A stretch of 64,000 bases of DNA from Daucus carota subsp. sativus. Lineage: Eukaryota; Streptophyta; Magnoliopsida; Apiales; Apiaceae. Below, one piece after another: positions 36,060-48,904 of the stretch. The position numbers were made by a program, and so were the translations under genes. A model generated the notes under the pieces. It saw nothing but the letters and a program-made list of their open reading frames with translations, ran no database searches and was not told the DNA's origin. Location of the stretch: NCBI RefSeq assembly GCF_001625215.2, contig NC_030387.2:26920517-26984516 (forward strand), in the 5' to 3' direction. Position 1 is the stretch's first letter. The number at the start of each line of letters is the position of its first letter.

Positions 36060-36633
36060 AACTTATTTGGGTGGTTGTACTGGAACTGTTTACAACTTGC
36101 AAACCATATCCACATCAAATCCCCATCTAATACTACCAACTACAGTCTTCACCTTCAACATTTCTCACTCAAGTTTTACTTTTCCATGCTACTTATACTC
36201 CTCAAGTCAATAGTGTTGACCAACCACACATTTAGTAAACGATCTTCGGACTTTGGGGGGCTAGTCAATTTATTGGCAATTATTCACACTCGACCTCTGC
36301 TCACATCCATTTATCATCTCCAAGATATTAAAAAAAAAAAAACACAAACACTCCCCAGTAACTTCCTGGCAAGAAAAAAGAAAAGAATGAAAAACTCCGC
36401 TTTAAGTTGATTACAATTCACCTAATATAATCAGAATCTGAAATGTAAGTTGTCATTAAAAAATGAAAATGAACCATATAACCTAAAGCCCTGTTCTTTC
36501 TTGAGCAAGCAAACACATGTGCTGGTAATTAATACTCCTAGTAGGAGTATAACACAACCTGCATTCGTTGTGACATTTAATATGCACAACAGAATGATGG
36601 CTTTTCTGCCGCTGTTTTGCACTGAATTTGTTA

Positions 36634-36885
36634 CTCCCTCTGTCCCATTTAATTCTATACATTTTTTTACTGCTCGACACATATTTCAATTCTCTTGTAA
36701 AATATAGTCCTATAACTTATTTTTAAATTTTTTTTTCTGAATAAAAATATAACAATAACATTCAAACTTTTATTCTAAAAAGAAAAATCTTAAAAAGAAG
36801 TTATGGAACTATATTTTACAAAAGCATTAAAGTTCGTGCCGCGTCTCTGTCCTCCAATATATACAATTCGGAGGGACGGAGGGAG
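36634..36885. mobile_element. Stowaway-like MITE
   Basis: The ends ctccctctgtccc and, reversed, ctccctccgtccc are flanked by TA. The length is 252 bp, with long inner complementarity (tagttccataact-like words). Confidence 0.88.
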
Positions 36886-38189
36886 TAGTAAATTACGTGC
36901 ACTCCCAAAAACTGCGCCTATATTTAATTCATTAGCAATTTAATTATACCCTCATAATTAATATTCTACTAATCACACCCCCATTACTGTCTCATTATCC
37001 TGTTTAAATACATTAGTCTAAGAGCATGACTGTCTCATCACTCTTAAATTTACACAGCCAGAAGTGATCAGAAGAATATAGTATATGTTGCTTTAAACAC
37101 ACTCTTGGCATGCTCTGTCAATGAGAATGAAAGGGTACTATTTTCTGCCCAAGAAAATGAGAATGTAACTGTCACAGACTCGCTGCAAGTAACAACTGAT
37201 TCCTTAAATTTAAACTAGTCCGTCTCGTTCCTTAAATGTATATCGACAAAATTTAATACGGACTATATAATAAATGATATTGAAATTTAATGTTTCGTTA
37301 ATGATCTTGATGCAATATCTAATCATTGCACGTTAGGATAGTAAGAGGCATTTGTACAACACTCTCGAATTATTGATATAGCAAGAAAGAGCAGGGAAAT
37401 ATTTAAAATATGTTTCAGATAAAGTTAACATAGACAAAATGCAACCATTGCGATTTACGAGTTCAATCTTGAAAGCTGGATTAAATGTTTATGGATCATG
37501 TCGAGTTAGAAAACAATCGAATTGTCTATAAATAATTTTAATTTAATTTTTATGCCATCAATCTCCTTCTTAAAATATAATTTATAATATTATATAATTA
37601 CACTGATATATGAATATCAAATCACTCACATGTTTATTTAATCAGTCAATCCGTATGTTTATATTCTTGTAATTTACATGCAAATCAATATATAAGTAAT
37701 CATACAAGTCCACTGCAGAGAGCCCATGCGTAGGCACAACAGCAACTTCTCATCCTGGGAATGTAATTAGTAGTAGAGTGAAATTTTTTCATCTAAGTAC
37801 ACATAAAGTGTTGACAACCATGAAAATATGAAATAACTAACCTAACTCAGGGACTATGGCATTAGATTATAAAGTATATGGTACAAGATTTTTATGTCAA
37901 AAGACTGTGTAGCGGTGCCTATTCTTCTTGCTTACCTCTAACAGATACACGGAGGTTTCCACCTTGTCATTTCCTTTTGTGTTCATGCGCTCGTGACACA
38001 ACAGATATCAGTGAAAATTCTCTCCCTATAGGTGAATTACACACCAATGCAGCCACTTCTAGCAAAGGCTTCATGCCTTCATTATACACTTATAACCCAC
38101 CCCAGTTCATTCTTCTGACAGCACTTTGGTAAGAGATGTCTAGGAAAAAAATCCAACATATATAAAATTGATTATAAGGAACTTGTATA

Positions 38190-41100
38190 TTAGTGGGACT
38201 TAACGATCCAGTGCAGTTGCCACATCCAAGAATACATCATCCCAAACGCACAATATATAGAGATCATCATGAGAGGTAGAAATGGAAGCCTAATGCCGAG
38301 AAAGGCAGGGTGCAAAAATTGACTCCACACCTCAACAAGCAAGAGGCCAGAAAGGTAACTCTTCTCAATCCAATTTAAAGTAAACTTTCTGGGATTTGTA
38401 CCAGAGTTTTTCTTGAGGTCATAATTATCATCCTTTTTCTTCCGCTGTGCACTTGTATTTGATACTACAGTCTTAGAAAGTTGTGAAGAAAATCCGTACC
38501 ACATGAGAATGACGTGTAAGGTCAGTAACAACACCTTCAGTGGATACTCTTGGGCTTCATATAGAAGAGGGAAGAGTGAATAGCTGGAGACTGCATTAAA
38601 AACAGAGTCGTCATGTTACTTATTAGCATGAAAACTGGAGGACAACAAAAATATACAAGTTGTACACTACACATATATATATTTAGTCAGCATTGACTAT
38701 ATAACATAATGAAAAACTGACCTTAAAATTTCATATATTAAAAACAAACAATAGTCTAAAGTGTAGGAAGAAAAGAGATGAGAGGAATATGAAAAGTCAT
38801 GAATCATGAATAAATAAGACGTTCAAGTAAAAAAATAAATAAATGACAACAATGAATTGCTTTCACAATGCCAAAAGTATCTACGTATCAAGAAGCACAG
38901 GTTAAAGTTATACCTATAGACATTAGGTAGTAATGCTTTGCATCATCCATGCTTTGCACTGCAACAATGGCTAGGGGTATTACAAAATGCAGTGATGCCT
39001 TCTCATGAACATGCCACCCAAACAGAAAGCCACAGAAGTAGGCATAGGCTACCCATCTGGTGATCATTCTAGGCTGTGGATTTTTCCAAGCCTTATAAAG
39101 GCAAGGAGACATTGCGAGAAGGACCAAAATTAAGGTGGCCAAAGGTGTGACCTGCAATCTCATTGTTTATCAAATTATATTAGATCAATTGATCATTAGC
39201 ACATCTCTTTCAAGAATTTTTTTTAGTATACCAAACTATTTGGATCAAACATTACACTTATTTTAGTAAAATTAATATATTACTTCTTGACACTGGTTGA
39301 TTCCTACCGGAATAAATGTACCAAATAACACAACTATAGAGTTAAAAAGGCAGAATATTCTGTCAATGGCACTAACCACTACTCAAGATGAAGTGTTCAT
39401 AAAGAACTTTGGTATCACTACTAATTAAGCATTTATAGTGAATGAGCCAGATAGCTAGACATTTCAAAAAGATTTTACATTACATTAACATTCCAAAATA
39501 TTTACCGTTGGTAGTACAGCAAATGGAGAGGAATCTCCTACTAGCCCGCCAGTAAAAGAAGCAGTTGGTGCTTTGATATCAAACCCCATCTTCACAAGCA
39601 AGACTGAAAGCACTTTATCCAAAATTATATAGAATACCCAAAAATTTGGAGCCCAATAAGCATGGCAGAGTCCTCTACCAAAAGGAAACATACGGCTAAA
39701 AACTTGTTGTATCTGCATAACAACTGCGATTTTAGTGAAGTATATGAAAATGATTTGTTTATTAGTAACAACCACAATTAATACCAAAAGTATAATTATA
39801 CATGTAATCCAATTACTTAAGAGCAAAACTAATAATGGACACCTGTCTCACTTTCTTTTAATTACTTAAAAGAAATAACAGGAAACAGGGTACCCACAAT
39901 GTCTCACTTCGTGAAAGCAAACAAAGAGAATTATATAACAAAGTCAAGAACACTTTAAATTTGAATTGCATAAGTTTCTTAGCCAGGTGAAATCTTCTAT
40001 TATGTATAAGCTCAAGGTCAAGAGAGTATGAACTAGAACTAGCACTAAATCTAGCATAATGTAGCCAAGAGAGTCTTCTTAACTAGCACTAAATCTAGCA
40101 TAATGTATGTCTCTTTTCGGGAAGAATAACTTTCAGCAGGATAAATGGAAAATATTTTTTTTTGGCGCTAAAGAATTAAGTTGGATAAGGGTCTGTCTCA
40201 CTATAAGACTACCAATTTAACAAAAGAACAGGGCCACGTTAGCCATATGCCTTGCAAATGAGATCAGTTCCACAAACAAGAACTAACAATAACATCTATA
40301 ATGGAAGTACAAATCACCAATATAGCAAGTAAGAGCAAGTCCAATACAATACTACACTTAGTTCTATTGCTATATTATAGCACAAAATGTAAAATAACTC
40401 ATTATAAAGAGGTTTCATAGTTGGATGTGTATATGCATTAATGTATCTTTGGTGCTATATTTTAAACCAAGGATGGATACTATCCTTGCCATATCATCAA
40501 TAACTAGGAATGGGGGAAGAGAGTTAAACATTTATTACATTGTACATCAACAAGTAACAAAATTAAAAGTTCAAAGAGTTGTTTAAATTTGAAACTAGTT
40601 TTGAAACCAGCATCGGATAACAAACTTTTTTAGCACAAAAAAAAAATACTTTCTTATGCTATATAATATCACTATTCTGAATCTAGCATTGGACTTGCTC
40701 TAACACATAGATAGGTAGTGTTAAGAAATAAAACAATGCATATGGGTGATACAATTATCAATAAACCAAAGTTCACAAGCTACAGATCAATTACCTGCCC
40801 ATAATACACAAACGGACCATATGCCACCACAAAAACAGCAGCAACCACCGTTCCCATCATCACCAACCTCCCAAACCCCTTAAAAACCCCACCTCTACAA
40901 TAATGCCTCAACAAATACACAAAATATACAGGGGCAGCCACAGCAAACAAATGCTTAAAACACAACAAAACCGCGAAAACAAAACCACCCAACAAATCAT
41001 TCCTATCTTCCAATGCCGCCAACGAAACCAACAAAATCCCCAACAAAAACCCATTATACTGAAAATGCACATGATCGACAATCACAAGCCCAGGTGACCA

Positions 41101-41535
41101 AACAACCAAAACCCACATCAAAACCCTCTCTCTAAACCCACATTTTCTACCCAACAAATAAACCCCATAAATCAAAACACTCTCAGACACAATCACACTC
41201 AATCTCTGAAACACAATCACAGAAGGGCCATCAAAGTTGAGACCTTTATGAAGATCTACTATAATGGGGTCAACTAAATTAGCAAAAAATGAAAGAAAGT
41301 GTTCAAAATGAGCAAAGAAAGGCGGGTAATCAAGAGTCCAGGGGCTAGTCTCGTCGAGATACCAATGGGAGAGAGGGAGAGAGTGAGTGAGAGCTAACCA
41401 GTGACGATGAACCTCGAAATCAGTGCTGTGGTAAGATGGGATCAAGAGGATTTTGAAGAAAAAGGCGAGGAGGGTGATAAAGATCAGATCTTTTATATTC
41501 TTGCTGGTGCTGGTGGTGGGGGGTTTTGTGGGCAT
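38190..41535 (-). CDS. ALG8: ALG8 alpha-1,3-glucosyltransferase
   Basis: Four exons, 40795-41535, 39506-39712, 38914-39151 and 38190-38590, join without frame breaks into 528 residues. The ALG6/ALG8 signature is clear: [20 protein letters not shown], then [29 protein letters not shown] and [17 protein letters not shown], with many membrane helices. ALG8 works at the ER membrane and adds the second glucose, from dolichyl-phosphate-glucose, to the lipid-linked N-glycan precursor. An upstream in-frame Met at 41622 would give 557 residues, but it lies beside the TATA-like sequence at 41624-41631, so Met at 41535 is the likelier start. Intron 1 carries a small MITE. Confidence 0.93.
40333..40700. 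mobile_element. Harbinger-like MITE in ALG8 intron 1
   Basis: The ends gagcaagtccaat and, reversed, gagcaagtccaat match exactly, with TAA on each side (40330-40332 and 40701-40703). The length is 368 bp. Confidence 0.85.
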
Positions 41536-41623
41536 TTTTCTTGGTGACTTGCGGCACTGGAATGACGGAGAGAATAGTCTGATTGTGAAAATAACAATAA
41601 AACCATAATACAGTACATCCACG

Positions 41624-41631
41624 TATTTATA
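41624..41631 (-). promoter_or_regulatory. Probable TATA box of ALG8
   Basis: TATAAATA on the minus strand lies 88 bp before the chosen ATG at 41535. It argues against the upstream Met at 41622. Confidence 0.5.
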
Positions 41632-41635
41632 AATT

Positions 41636-41778
41636 ATAGTATTATTATAGTATTTTACAAAAATTAAAACACCAATTTAAATATTATAGTATTTTACAAT
41701 TTTTTTTAAACCAGTATTTTACAAAATTTAAAACACCAATTTTTTTTGGTAAGGAATTAAAACACCAATTTAAATCAC
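41636..41778. repeat. Short imperfect tandem repeats
   Basis: Words such as gtattttacaaaa and ttaaaacaccaattt recur three times over about 140 bp just upstream of ALG8. Confidence 0.75.
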
Positions 41779-42409
41779 GAATAATCATGATTCTAAAAAT
41801 CACCGATTTAGTCAACTCTCACTGACAAGATCCTCAAATTCCTCAAATTCTTTTTGTCATGTCTTTCTTCGGGTAAAAATATTAGACCCGATCCGATCCG
41901 ATCCAATCCACATTTCGATTTATTATGAGAAAACTCTAAATTGTCATCAGTAGTCTTTGACGAGCTTTCATCGACTTTCATCAATTTTTTCTTCTTTTCA
42001 TTACTTTTAATTTATCTTTTGTTTTCTTTGTTAAGCTTCTAATTTATTTAGGTTTTATATTATCTATTCGTGTGAGAGTTTGGTTTTTATTTTGATATTT
42101 TTTTTATTCATCGTATTCGGGATTACAGTATTGTAAATTTTCATGATATTGGTTCACCGAATAAGTGTTTTTTATGGTGATTTATTTATGAATGATTGTT
42201 CAAAACAATAGTCGAAGAATTACAACATGCACACATCTTTTTGAAACATAGATATATTACCTATTTATTTAAAAAAGATGGATTTGATTTTATGTTTACT
42301 TAACTTGAACTAAATGTATACGATACGATTTCTTATTAAATTATTTCACTTTTTCAACAAAATTATCAAATTGACCGGTAAATTTCGTCCAAGTTATCTT
42401 CTATATCGA

Positions 42410-42520
42410 TTTTCAAAATCCATGAAATATTATAATAATATTAAATATTATTATAATATTATAAATATTTCAAAGTCCAAGTTATCAAATATTATTATAA
42501 TATTATAAATATTTGATTTT
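42410..42520. repeat. AT palindrome repeated twice
   Basis: A near-palindromic stretch (aaatattattataatatt, then ataaatattt) occurs twice, at about 42443-42470 and 42487-42514. The second copy sits at the left boundary of the duplicated ATP-synthase segment. Confidence 0.8.
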
Positions 42521-44023
42521 CAATCAAACTAATATTAATCCCCTATTTGTTAAAGAATATAATTTAATTGAAATTTAAATTACACATCAATCCATGAAAT
42601 TTTGATTTTTTCATATTTTTAATTTTTAATTTTTTTTTGGTTTTTCACTTTCCGTGTTAACATTGACTAGCAGTCATTAGTCAAATTATGACGAACAAAC
42701 TCCAATATGAATTTTTAAAAATTTGGAAATCAAAAAATTAAAATTTTCAATTTAGGTCCTATGCCATTAAAAATCCATAACTTATGAATAAATTAATTAA
42801 TTTTCCCTAATTAAAATTAACATGATATACTTTAAAATAAATTAAAAAATTGTCAAAACAACACAAAAATGAAAAACCTCCCCATTTCCATTTCATAAAC
42901 AATCCCTCTGCAAGTCCCACCCAGCGTCGTCCGAGCGAACCCAGAGGCAGCATGCTGCGCAGCGCCGCTATACGCGTCATCTCCCGATCAAGCGTGTGTT
43001 CCTCTGAGCTTGCTAGTAAAGAGGTATGATTTTCGATGTTATGGGTCGCTTTATGTTTTTTGTAACTGGGTTTTTGCTTCTTTGATGTGTGTTGTGTTTT
43101 TTTGATGAATTGTGCTTCTAAATGTGGAATTTGTGATTTTTAGTCTCCACAATGGTTTGATTTGGGCCTTGAGCTAAAATTTAAGATAATATGTGAAAAT
43201 AGTTGTTCCAGCGGTATGCTAGTATATAGATTATAGCTTGTGCACTGCAAGAAGGTGAAGTAAGAAATCTGCTGCACAATGATGGGCAGAATCACAACCT
43301 ACTCACGTCTATTTTTTTTTTTGGCTCCAATATCCATTTTGCTTTATTAAGTTATTGATATTCAATTTATTGAAAAATTCTAAGAGTAATATTTTACTGT
43401 ATCTCTCAGTTAACAATGCCTCTTACCCTGAGTTATTTGGGTGATGCAGATCTAGGTATTAAAATATAAATTTACATATTATAATTTTATTAATTAGGAA
43501 TATAGTTATATAATAAAAAGGATTTGTTTCCTTTATCTACTGTTTTCCTTATTATTAAGATTTTACTTGTTTAAATGGGTTTGATCATAAAAATTGAGAT
43601 TGCTCTTTTTTATATGGGTTGCAAACCAAACAAATCGTCGTTTTCTGGGTGAAATTCTAGGGTGAGTAGCTATTCTGCAATTTAACGACCTTGATGGAGT
43701 GGATTATCTGCGGTTTATGCATCCAAACTTGTCATTTTACCATTGTTACTCCATATATCCTTTGTTTTAATGATTGTCCTGCGTCATTGGGGACATGTAT
43801 GATTTGTCCTTAACATTTAAATGTAGCAGTTATGCAAAACGTCAAATACAAACCGAATTAAATTAGGAAAAAAGAGGAAATCTGTTGCGTTATGAGTGAG
43901 ACCCTTCAGCTGCCGGATATATTGATGCAATGCAGGGATGGTTACCATTTACTGTAGTGCTTCATGCAACATGTATGGTCCCTTATCATGGGAACAGATA
44001 CAAATTATGACTGATTTATTATT
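42498..44023 (+). repeat. Duplicated segment, copy 1 (ATP synthase delta' 5' region)
   Basis: This segment aligns with 48481-51870: upstream region, first exon and first intron of the ATP synthase delta' gene. Examples of shared stretches are aaaaacctccccatt, atctcccgatcaagcgtgtg, atttgggtgatgcagatct and gatacaaattatgactgatt. It lacks two of the MITEs present in copy 2, has 183 bp fewer in the exon, and has 18 extra bases just before the ATG. Confidence 0.92.
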
Positions 44024-46888
44024 CAACAGGCATCAAAAATTATATTTGGCTGTTGTATTCTGGCAGAGTTTGTGATATTTTATGTTTAATGAAAATAGCT
44101 GATGACAGCGTTTGTCCATTTGTTTTGCAGGGATTGCTTGGACCAACAGGTCAGTATTTTTCTTTACTTTTTAACTGGATTAAAAAATTATTTTGTTATT
44201 TCAAAGATTACATATTAATGCAGTATGTTCTACTTTCTTTCTGGCAGAGTGCATAGTCATTTTGATGATAGAAACTTAGGAATTGAAATGCATAGTTTGC
44301 TTAAGATACGAGTTATTAAATTTTGGGGAAAACTGACCAGATAGTTAAAATAGATCGTGCCAAAAAAAATGATAGAACTTTTGCTTTTAAAGAAGCATAG
44401 AAGAGCGTTATCATCAACTTTAAAATGGATAACTCTTAAATTCTATTTCTTGGAGGTTTTGCCAAAATATTACATTTGTTTAAAAGCCAAAATCCCCTTA
44501 CAGTGTTGCGTCATTATAGTACCATATATGGTTTTACCCCTTTATGTACTTATTATTAAAAGTAGAAAGCCCCTTACAATGGTGTGTCGTTATGGTACCA
44601 TATTGTTTTCACCCCTCTATGTATTTGGGTACATCTCAGGTTCCATTCTTTACAGCTGGCAAAAAAAATTTATTACTATTTAGATACATCTTTGCTGTCT
44701 TGGTGATAGTTGGAAACTTAAATAATATGCAATTAAAAAAAATGATGTCATATTCAGTTATAATATCCAATGAGTATAAAAACATACTATATTTTTGCTT
44801 TTATTATAGAAGTGAGTTGAGTATTAATTTACAAATTATATAACTGTTTTTTGTTTTGACACTATGTATTTTTTGTAGCGTAACGTTTTATAAACACATA
44901 CATATTATTATTCCTAAAGAAATATACAATTATCAAAGGGTTCTTGTGCATGCCATGAAATTTTGATCTTTGCCTGTTGACCGTAGGGTGAAAATGGTGT
45001 TTTCCAGGAATTGATGGTCTTTTCAGAAGGAATCAAATTAATACTTGTCTAGTGAACTATCAGTCCCTGTTTCATCTCACAAAGACCAACACAGCAGAAC
45101 CTGCCATGTCTTCCTTTGCTAGAGCCTTTGCATCCCAGACATCAAAAAGAAAAGATTCTTCCAAGGTAAAATCTATGCTGCCATGCTTTAATTAATCTTC
45201 AATGTATATGATCTTACCGCTGCTTCTATATTAACTTTCATGTTTGCTTCCAAGCACCATCTGTTTGATTGGATGATTACTTTATATGTGCCATCAGTTT
45301 CGCATTCCCTTAATATCATTGGCTCATTGCAAATTGTATGATTTATTTATATTATAAAATAATAACGTTGAAAGTTAATGACAGTACATAATAATCTGTA
45401 ATACAGCTTAAATTTTTCTAAGCTCTAAGTGTAGACATAAATCCTTTAATAGAGCAGTAAAAGAAAACTTTATAAAATTAACCAACTGTGTTGCTTAGAA
45501 TATGGTAACGATACGGAAATCTTTTAAATAGATGTATCATCACTCTTGCAGGACCTCCGAATTCACTTTAATCAGACATATTGCATTGATTGTATAACCA
45601 TATATGCAAGTTCTACATGCCTGCCATGACATTTCTAATAGATTACTCATGAAACTAATTCATAATATGTAAGTTATAGTATCAAATTCTGCAGGTTTCC
45701 TATCGTGTATTAATGAGTTTTGTGGTTGCTTAAAGTTTCACCCATTTACATATTTATCTACTTTTCTTAACAGCGTGAAAGAGAAATCTCTACGGTTGAG
45801 AATCCTTTTGATGCTCCAACATATAATATCCCACAGAAACCGGTGACATTTACTGAGGGAGCTTCATACAGTCTTGTCATTCTTGCAGGTCTTGGAATAG
45901 CTGCTGCTGCAGCCTATGGTGTTTTCTCGGAGCTTATATTTTCCCCAAAAGAGTAAGACTTAATATTATCTAGCATTTTCTGCTAATCTTAGTGAAATCT
46001 TCAAAATTGAGGATTTCGTCTTTCTTCATTGTCTGAATTTGGGACATGCTTATATACATAGGTACAAGGTCTTTGGAATGGCTTTGAAAAGGGTTCAGAA
46101 TGACAGTCAGGTTTCTTCAATACTAAAATTAAATTTATATGCTATAATTCTGTTTGATGTTGCCCCTTTTACTTTGATAGAATACTGTAACTGGTACCAT
46201 AAAAAAATGCAGCTAATATTACATGTAACAATATATTCAAGATTTAAGAAAATAAACATATTATGGTATTAACCCGTTGACAGGACTGCCATATAAAAGT
46301 GTCATTTTAGTTTGTATATACACATCATCTTCTTTTAAGCTTGACTAAATTTGATATTCATTTACCTTTTGTTAAGAAATTTGAATGCTTAAACATGATT
46401 ATATGAAGTAACTAATATATGATGTATACCCACATATCATTTTAGTACACAGCTAGCCTGAGGATGTCTTTTTTGCTGCTTACCGGTGATGTCTTATACT
46501 CTTATACATTGGCAGTTATATTGCAACTGTTTCTGTTCTTTTGACCAGGTTAGTGTCAGAATTGGCTCTCCTGTTACTGGTTATGGTCAGGACTCCAGGA
46601 ATCGTGCCGCTCGTCAACGAATTCCTCATAGAATTTGGACTGATGAAGATGGTGTTGAGCATGTTGAGGCAAGTTTTATAGAACTTCTGTAAAGACATTG
46701 CAATAACCTCCTTGTTTTTGTGACATGAAAATATGAAATTAAAATCATTTTTTTACTAATATTATGTCGTGGAGCTTTATGTAAACTTTTGACTTGTCTA
46801 TTTTTAGGTTAATTTCTTTGTGCGTGGACCGCATGGATATAAATGTTTAAAGACAAAGAAGAAAAGCAATGGAAGTTTACATATATGA
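42952..46888 (+). CDS. TIM21: Chimeric gene: ATP synthase delta' presequence joined to TIM21, C-terminus frameshifted
   Basis: Predicted exons are 42952-43023, 44131-44149, 45008-45165, 45774-45952, 46062-46110, 46549-46668 and 46808-46888, giving 225 residues in one open frame. Exon 1 ([16 protein letters not shown], then SSELASKE) is a shortened copy of ATP synthase delta' exon 1. The rest is TIM21: [20 protein letters not shown], a membrane helix ([19 protein letters not shown]), [16 protein letters not shown] and [23 protein letters not shown]21 is an inner-membrane subunit of the TIM23 import complex. After [10 protein letters not shown] the frame shifts and ends at 46888. A family-like sequence ([13 protein letters not shown]) continues in another frame to a stop at 46957-46959. 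Intron 6 has a GC donor (GAG|GCAAGT). It could be a functional novelty or a decaying copy. Confidence 0.8.
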
Positions 46889-46959
46889 TTGTCGAGATAG
46901 ATTCACCTTCTAAGGCACAGCTTATGCTTGAGTCTTACATTCCGGGAGTTGCTACCTGA

Positions 46960-48480
46960 AATATTCTCTGAAAAATAAAATTAGACGTCACATGCCATGG
47001 CTGGTCTTGTTGATCAATCCACATTGTCTTGTTTACAAAATAGCCTCCATGGTTATTTTATGGACACTTTTGATAGAGCCATCATAGGTGTTTGCAATTT
47101 ACTTGCAGCTTGTATTCTTGATTTAAGTTTTAGAACGTTCATCAGAAATCAATCAAGTTTCAAGTTTGAGCTCTATTAAATTTACGAGATATATATTCTT
47201 TTCCAAGAATGTAAATCATAGTTTTTCTCTTTTCTTGCAACTCGATTGTAAGTTTGAATGCCTCGAAGAATTTGAAATTTTGTGCCCGTTACAAGAAAAT
47301 TCTTTTCCTTATCTTTGTAAGTGGTAGAATGATTCAATACTGAGCAAGCTGAGTCATGTGCGCTCGAGCCCTGTGTCCAAGAATCAGTCTCAAACATCAT
47401 TTTGAGAAACTGGACATGAAGCTGGACCTGACAATTCGTGCGGATCGTGTACTTTTTCGTGTCGTGTGCTCAAAGGCCAAACACAAAACCGACTTGTTTA
47501 GCGTTCGTGTATTTTCGTGTCATGTACTTGCGTTTTGTGTCGTTCTCGTGTTGTGTTTAGTGTAAAATTGAATTTAAATATAAATATAAATAAATATATA
47601 AATTAATGTAAATATTATATTTCTAGGCAAAAAATTTACAAAATAGTATGAAATATATATATTTAAATTATTTACACTTACAATATTATAAACTATGTAT
47701 TATTTTAAAAGAAAATATACATATATTTATTATAAATATACATATTTATAATTAAATATACATATTTAACTATTAAATTATATTTATATCGTGTACCTCG
47801 TGTCGTGTACCCGAAGGGTAAACACAAAACCGACACGACATCTCAGTTGTGTACTTCGTGTCATGTATTCAAAATGCAAACACAAACACTAAATTTTCGT
47901 GTCATTTTCGTGTCGTGTGAAAATTTGCCGGGTCTACATGAAACATTTAAACCCTCTACATGAGTATGTTATATAGTAAAATAAATTAAAATATCAAATA
48001 CTACTACAATAGAATCAAGTTTTATGAAGTAGTATCTCGTTGAAGTCTTGGAGCCGTCCTCATTTCATTGGAGTCTTGGAGTCCATATATGTTATGCAAT
48101 TAATATATAATTTAAAAATATTATAAAACAGTAATATATAGCTTAAAATTATTATAAAACATAATATTTTTCAAATGATGTTTTACGAACATCAATTTTT
48201 ATTGAAAATTTTGCGAATCTCATACATTTTACAAGTAAAAATTGTAAAATATATTATTTTATAAAAACATGCTTAGTTTGCAGAACATATATGTTCATAT
48301 TGCAATAACATACATATTATACTTCTAAATTTATGAGATTTGTACGATAAGCAATGATATTTGTGGAACGTTTTGCAAAATAACACGTTTTATAAGTTAT
48401 TTTGAGTTATATTTTATCACGGAATATACCTGTTACTACAAGAGTTCAATGAAAAGAGGAGTCCATAGAACTTCACTATA
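46960..48480. other. Intergenic DNA
   Basis: This is the 3' flank of the TIM21 chimera. It holds the hAT-like element at 47423-47936 and otherwise AT-rich DNA without a supported gene. Confidence 0.55.
47423..47936. mobile_element. hAT-like element rich in tcgtgt repeats
   Basis: The ends tggacctgacaatt and, reversed, tagacccggcaaatt are flanked by catgaagc (47415-47422) and catgaaac (47937-47944), an 8-bp duplication with one mismatch. Both ends carry cgtgtcgtgt arrays around an AT-rich centre. It is 514 bp and related to the element at 26136-26723. Confidence 0.8.
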
Positions 48481-48904
48481 CTAATATTATAAATATCTTA
48501 TTTTCAATCAAATTAATCACACATGTATTGAAAGATATTCAATTAAAATCTAAATTTCACTTCAATCCGTGAAGTCTTATCACATTTCATTATTTTTTTT
48601 TTCTCAAGTTCCAGGTTAGCATTAACTAATTACTATTAGTCAAATTTAGTCAAATTTTGAAGGAAAAACTGAAATATGATTTTTCAAAAGTTTAGAAATC
48701 AAAGAATTGGATTTTTTTAATCCATGACCTCAATCATAATGAATTGTAGTTTATGAAAATTAATTGATTTCCCTAATTAAACTAAACATGATATATTTTT
48801 TAAAAAAAATTTAAAAATTGTCAAACAACATAAAAATGAAAAACCTCCCCATTTTAATTTCATAAACACAACCCCTTTGTAAGTCCCACCTAGCGTCGTC
48901 CGGC

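Larger units (their letters stand above)
34350..38189. other. Intergenic DNA with several MITEs
   Basis: No gene is supported. It contains a Harbinger-like element, a short tandem repeat and a Stowaway-like element, each listed separately. Confidence 0.55.

Noticed and set aside
41536-41622. Extra 29 N-terminal residues for ALG8 (Met at 41622)
   Set aside because: The Met lies beside a TATA-like sequence, and the extra residues do not match the ALG8 family start I recall.
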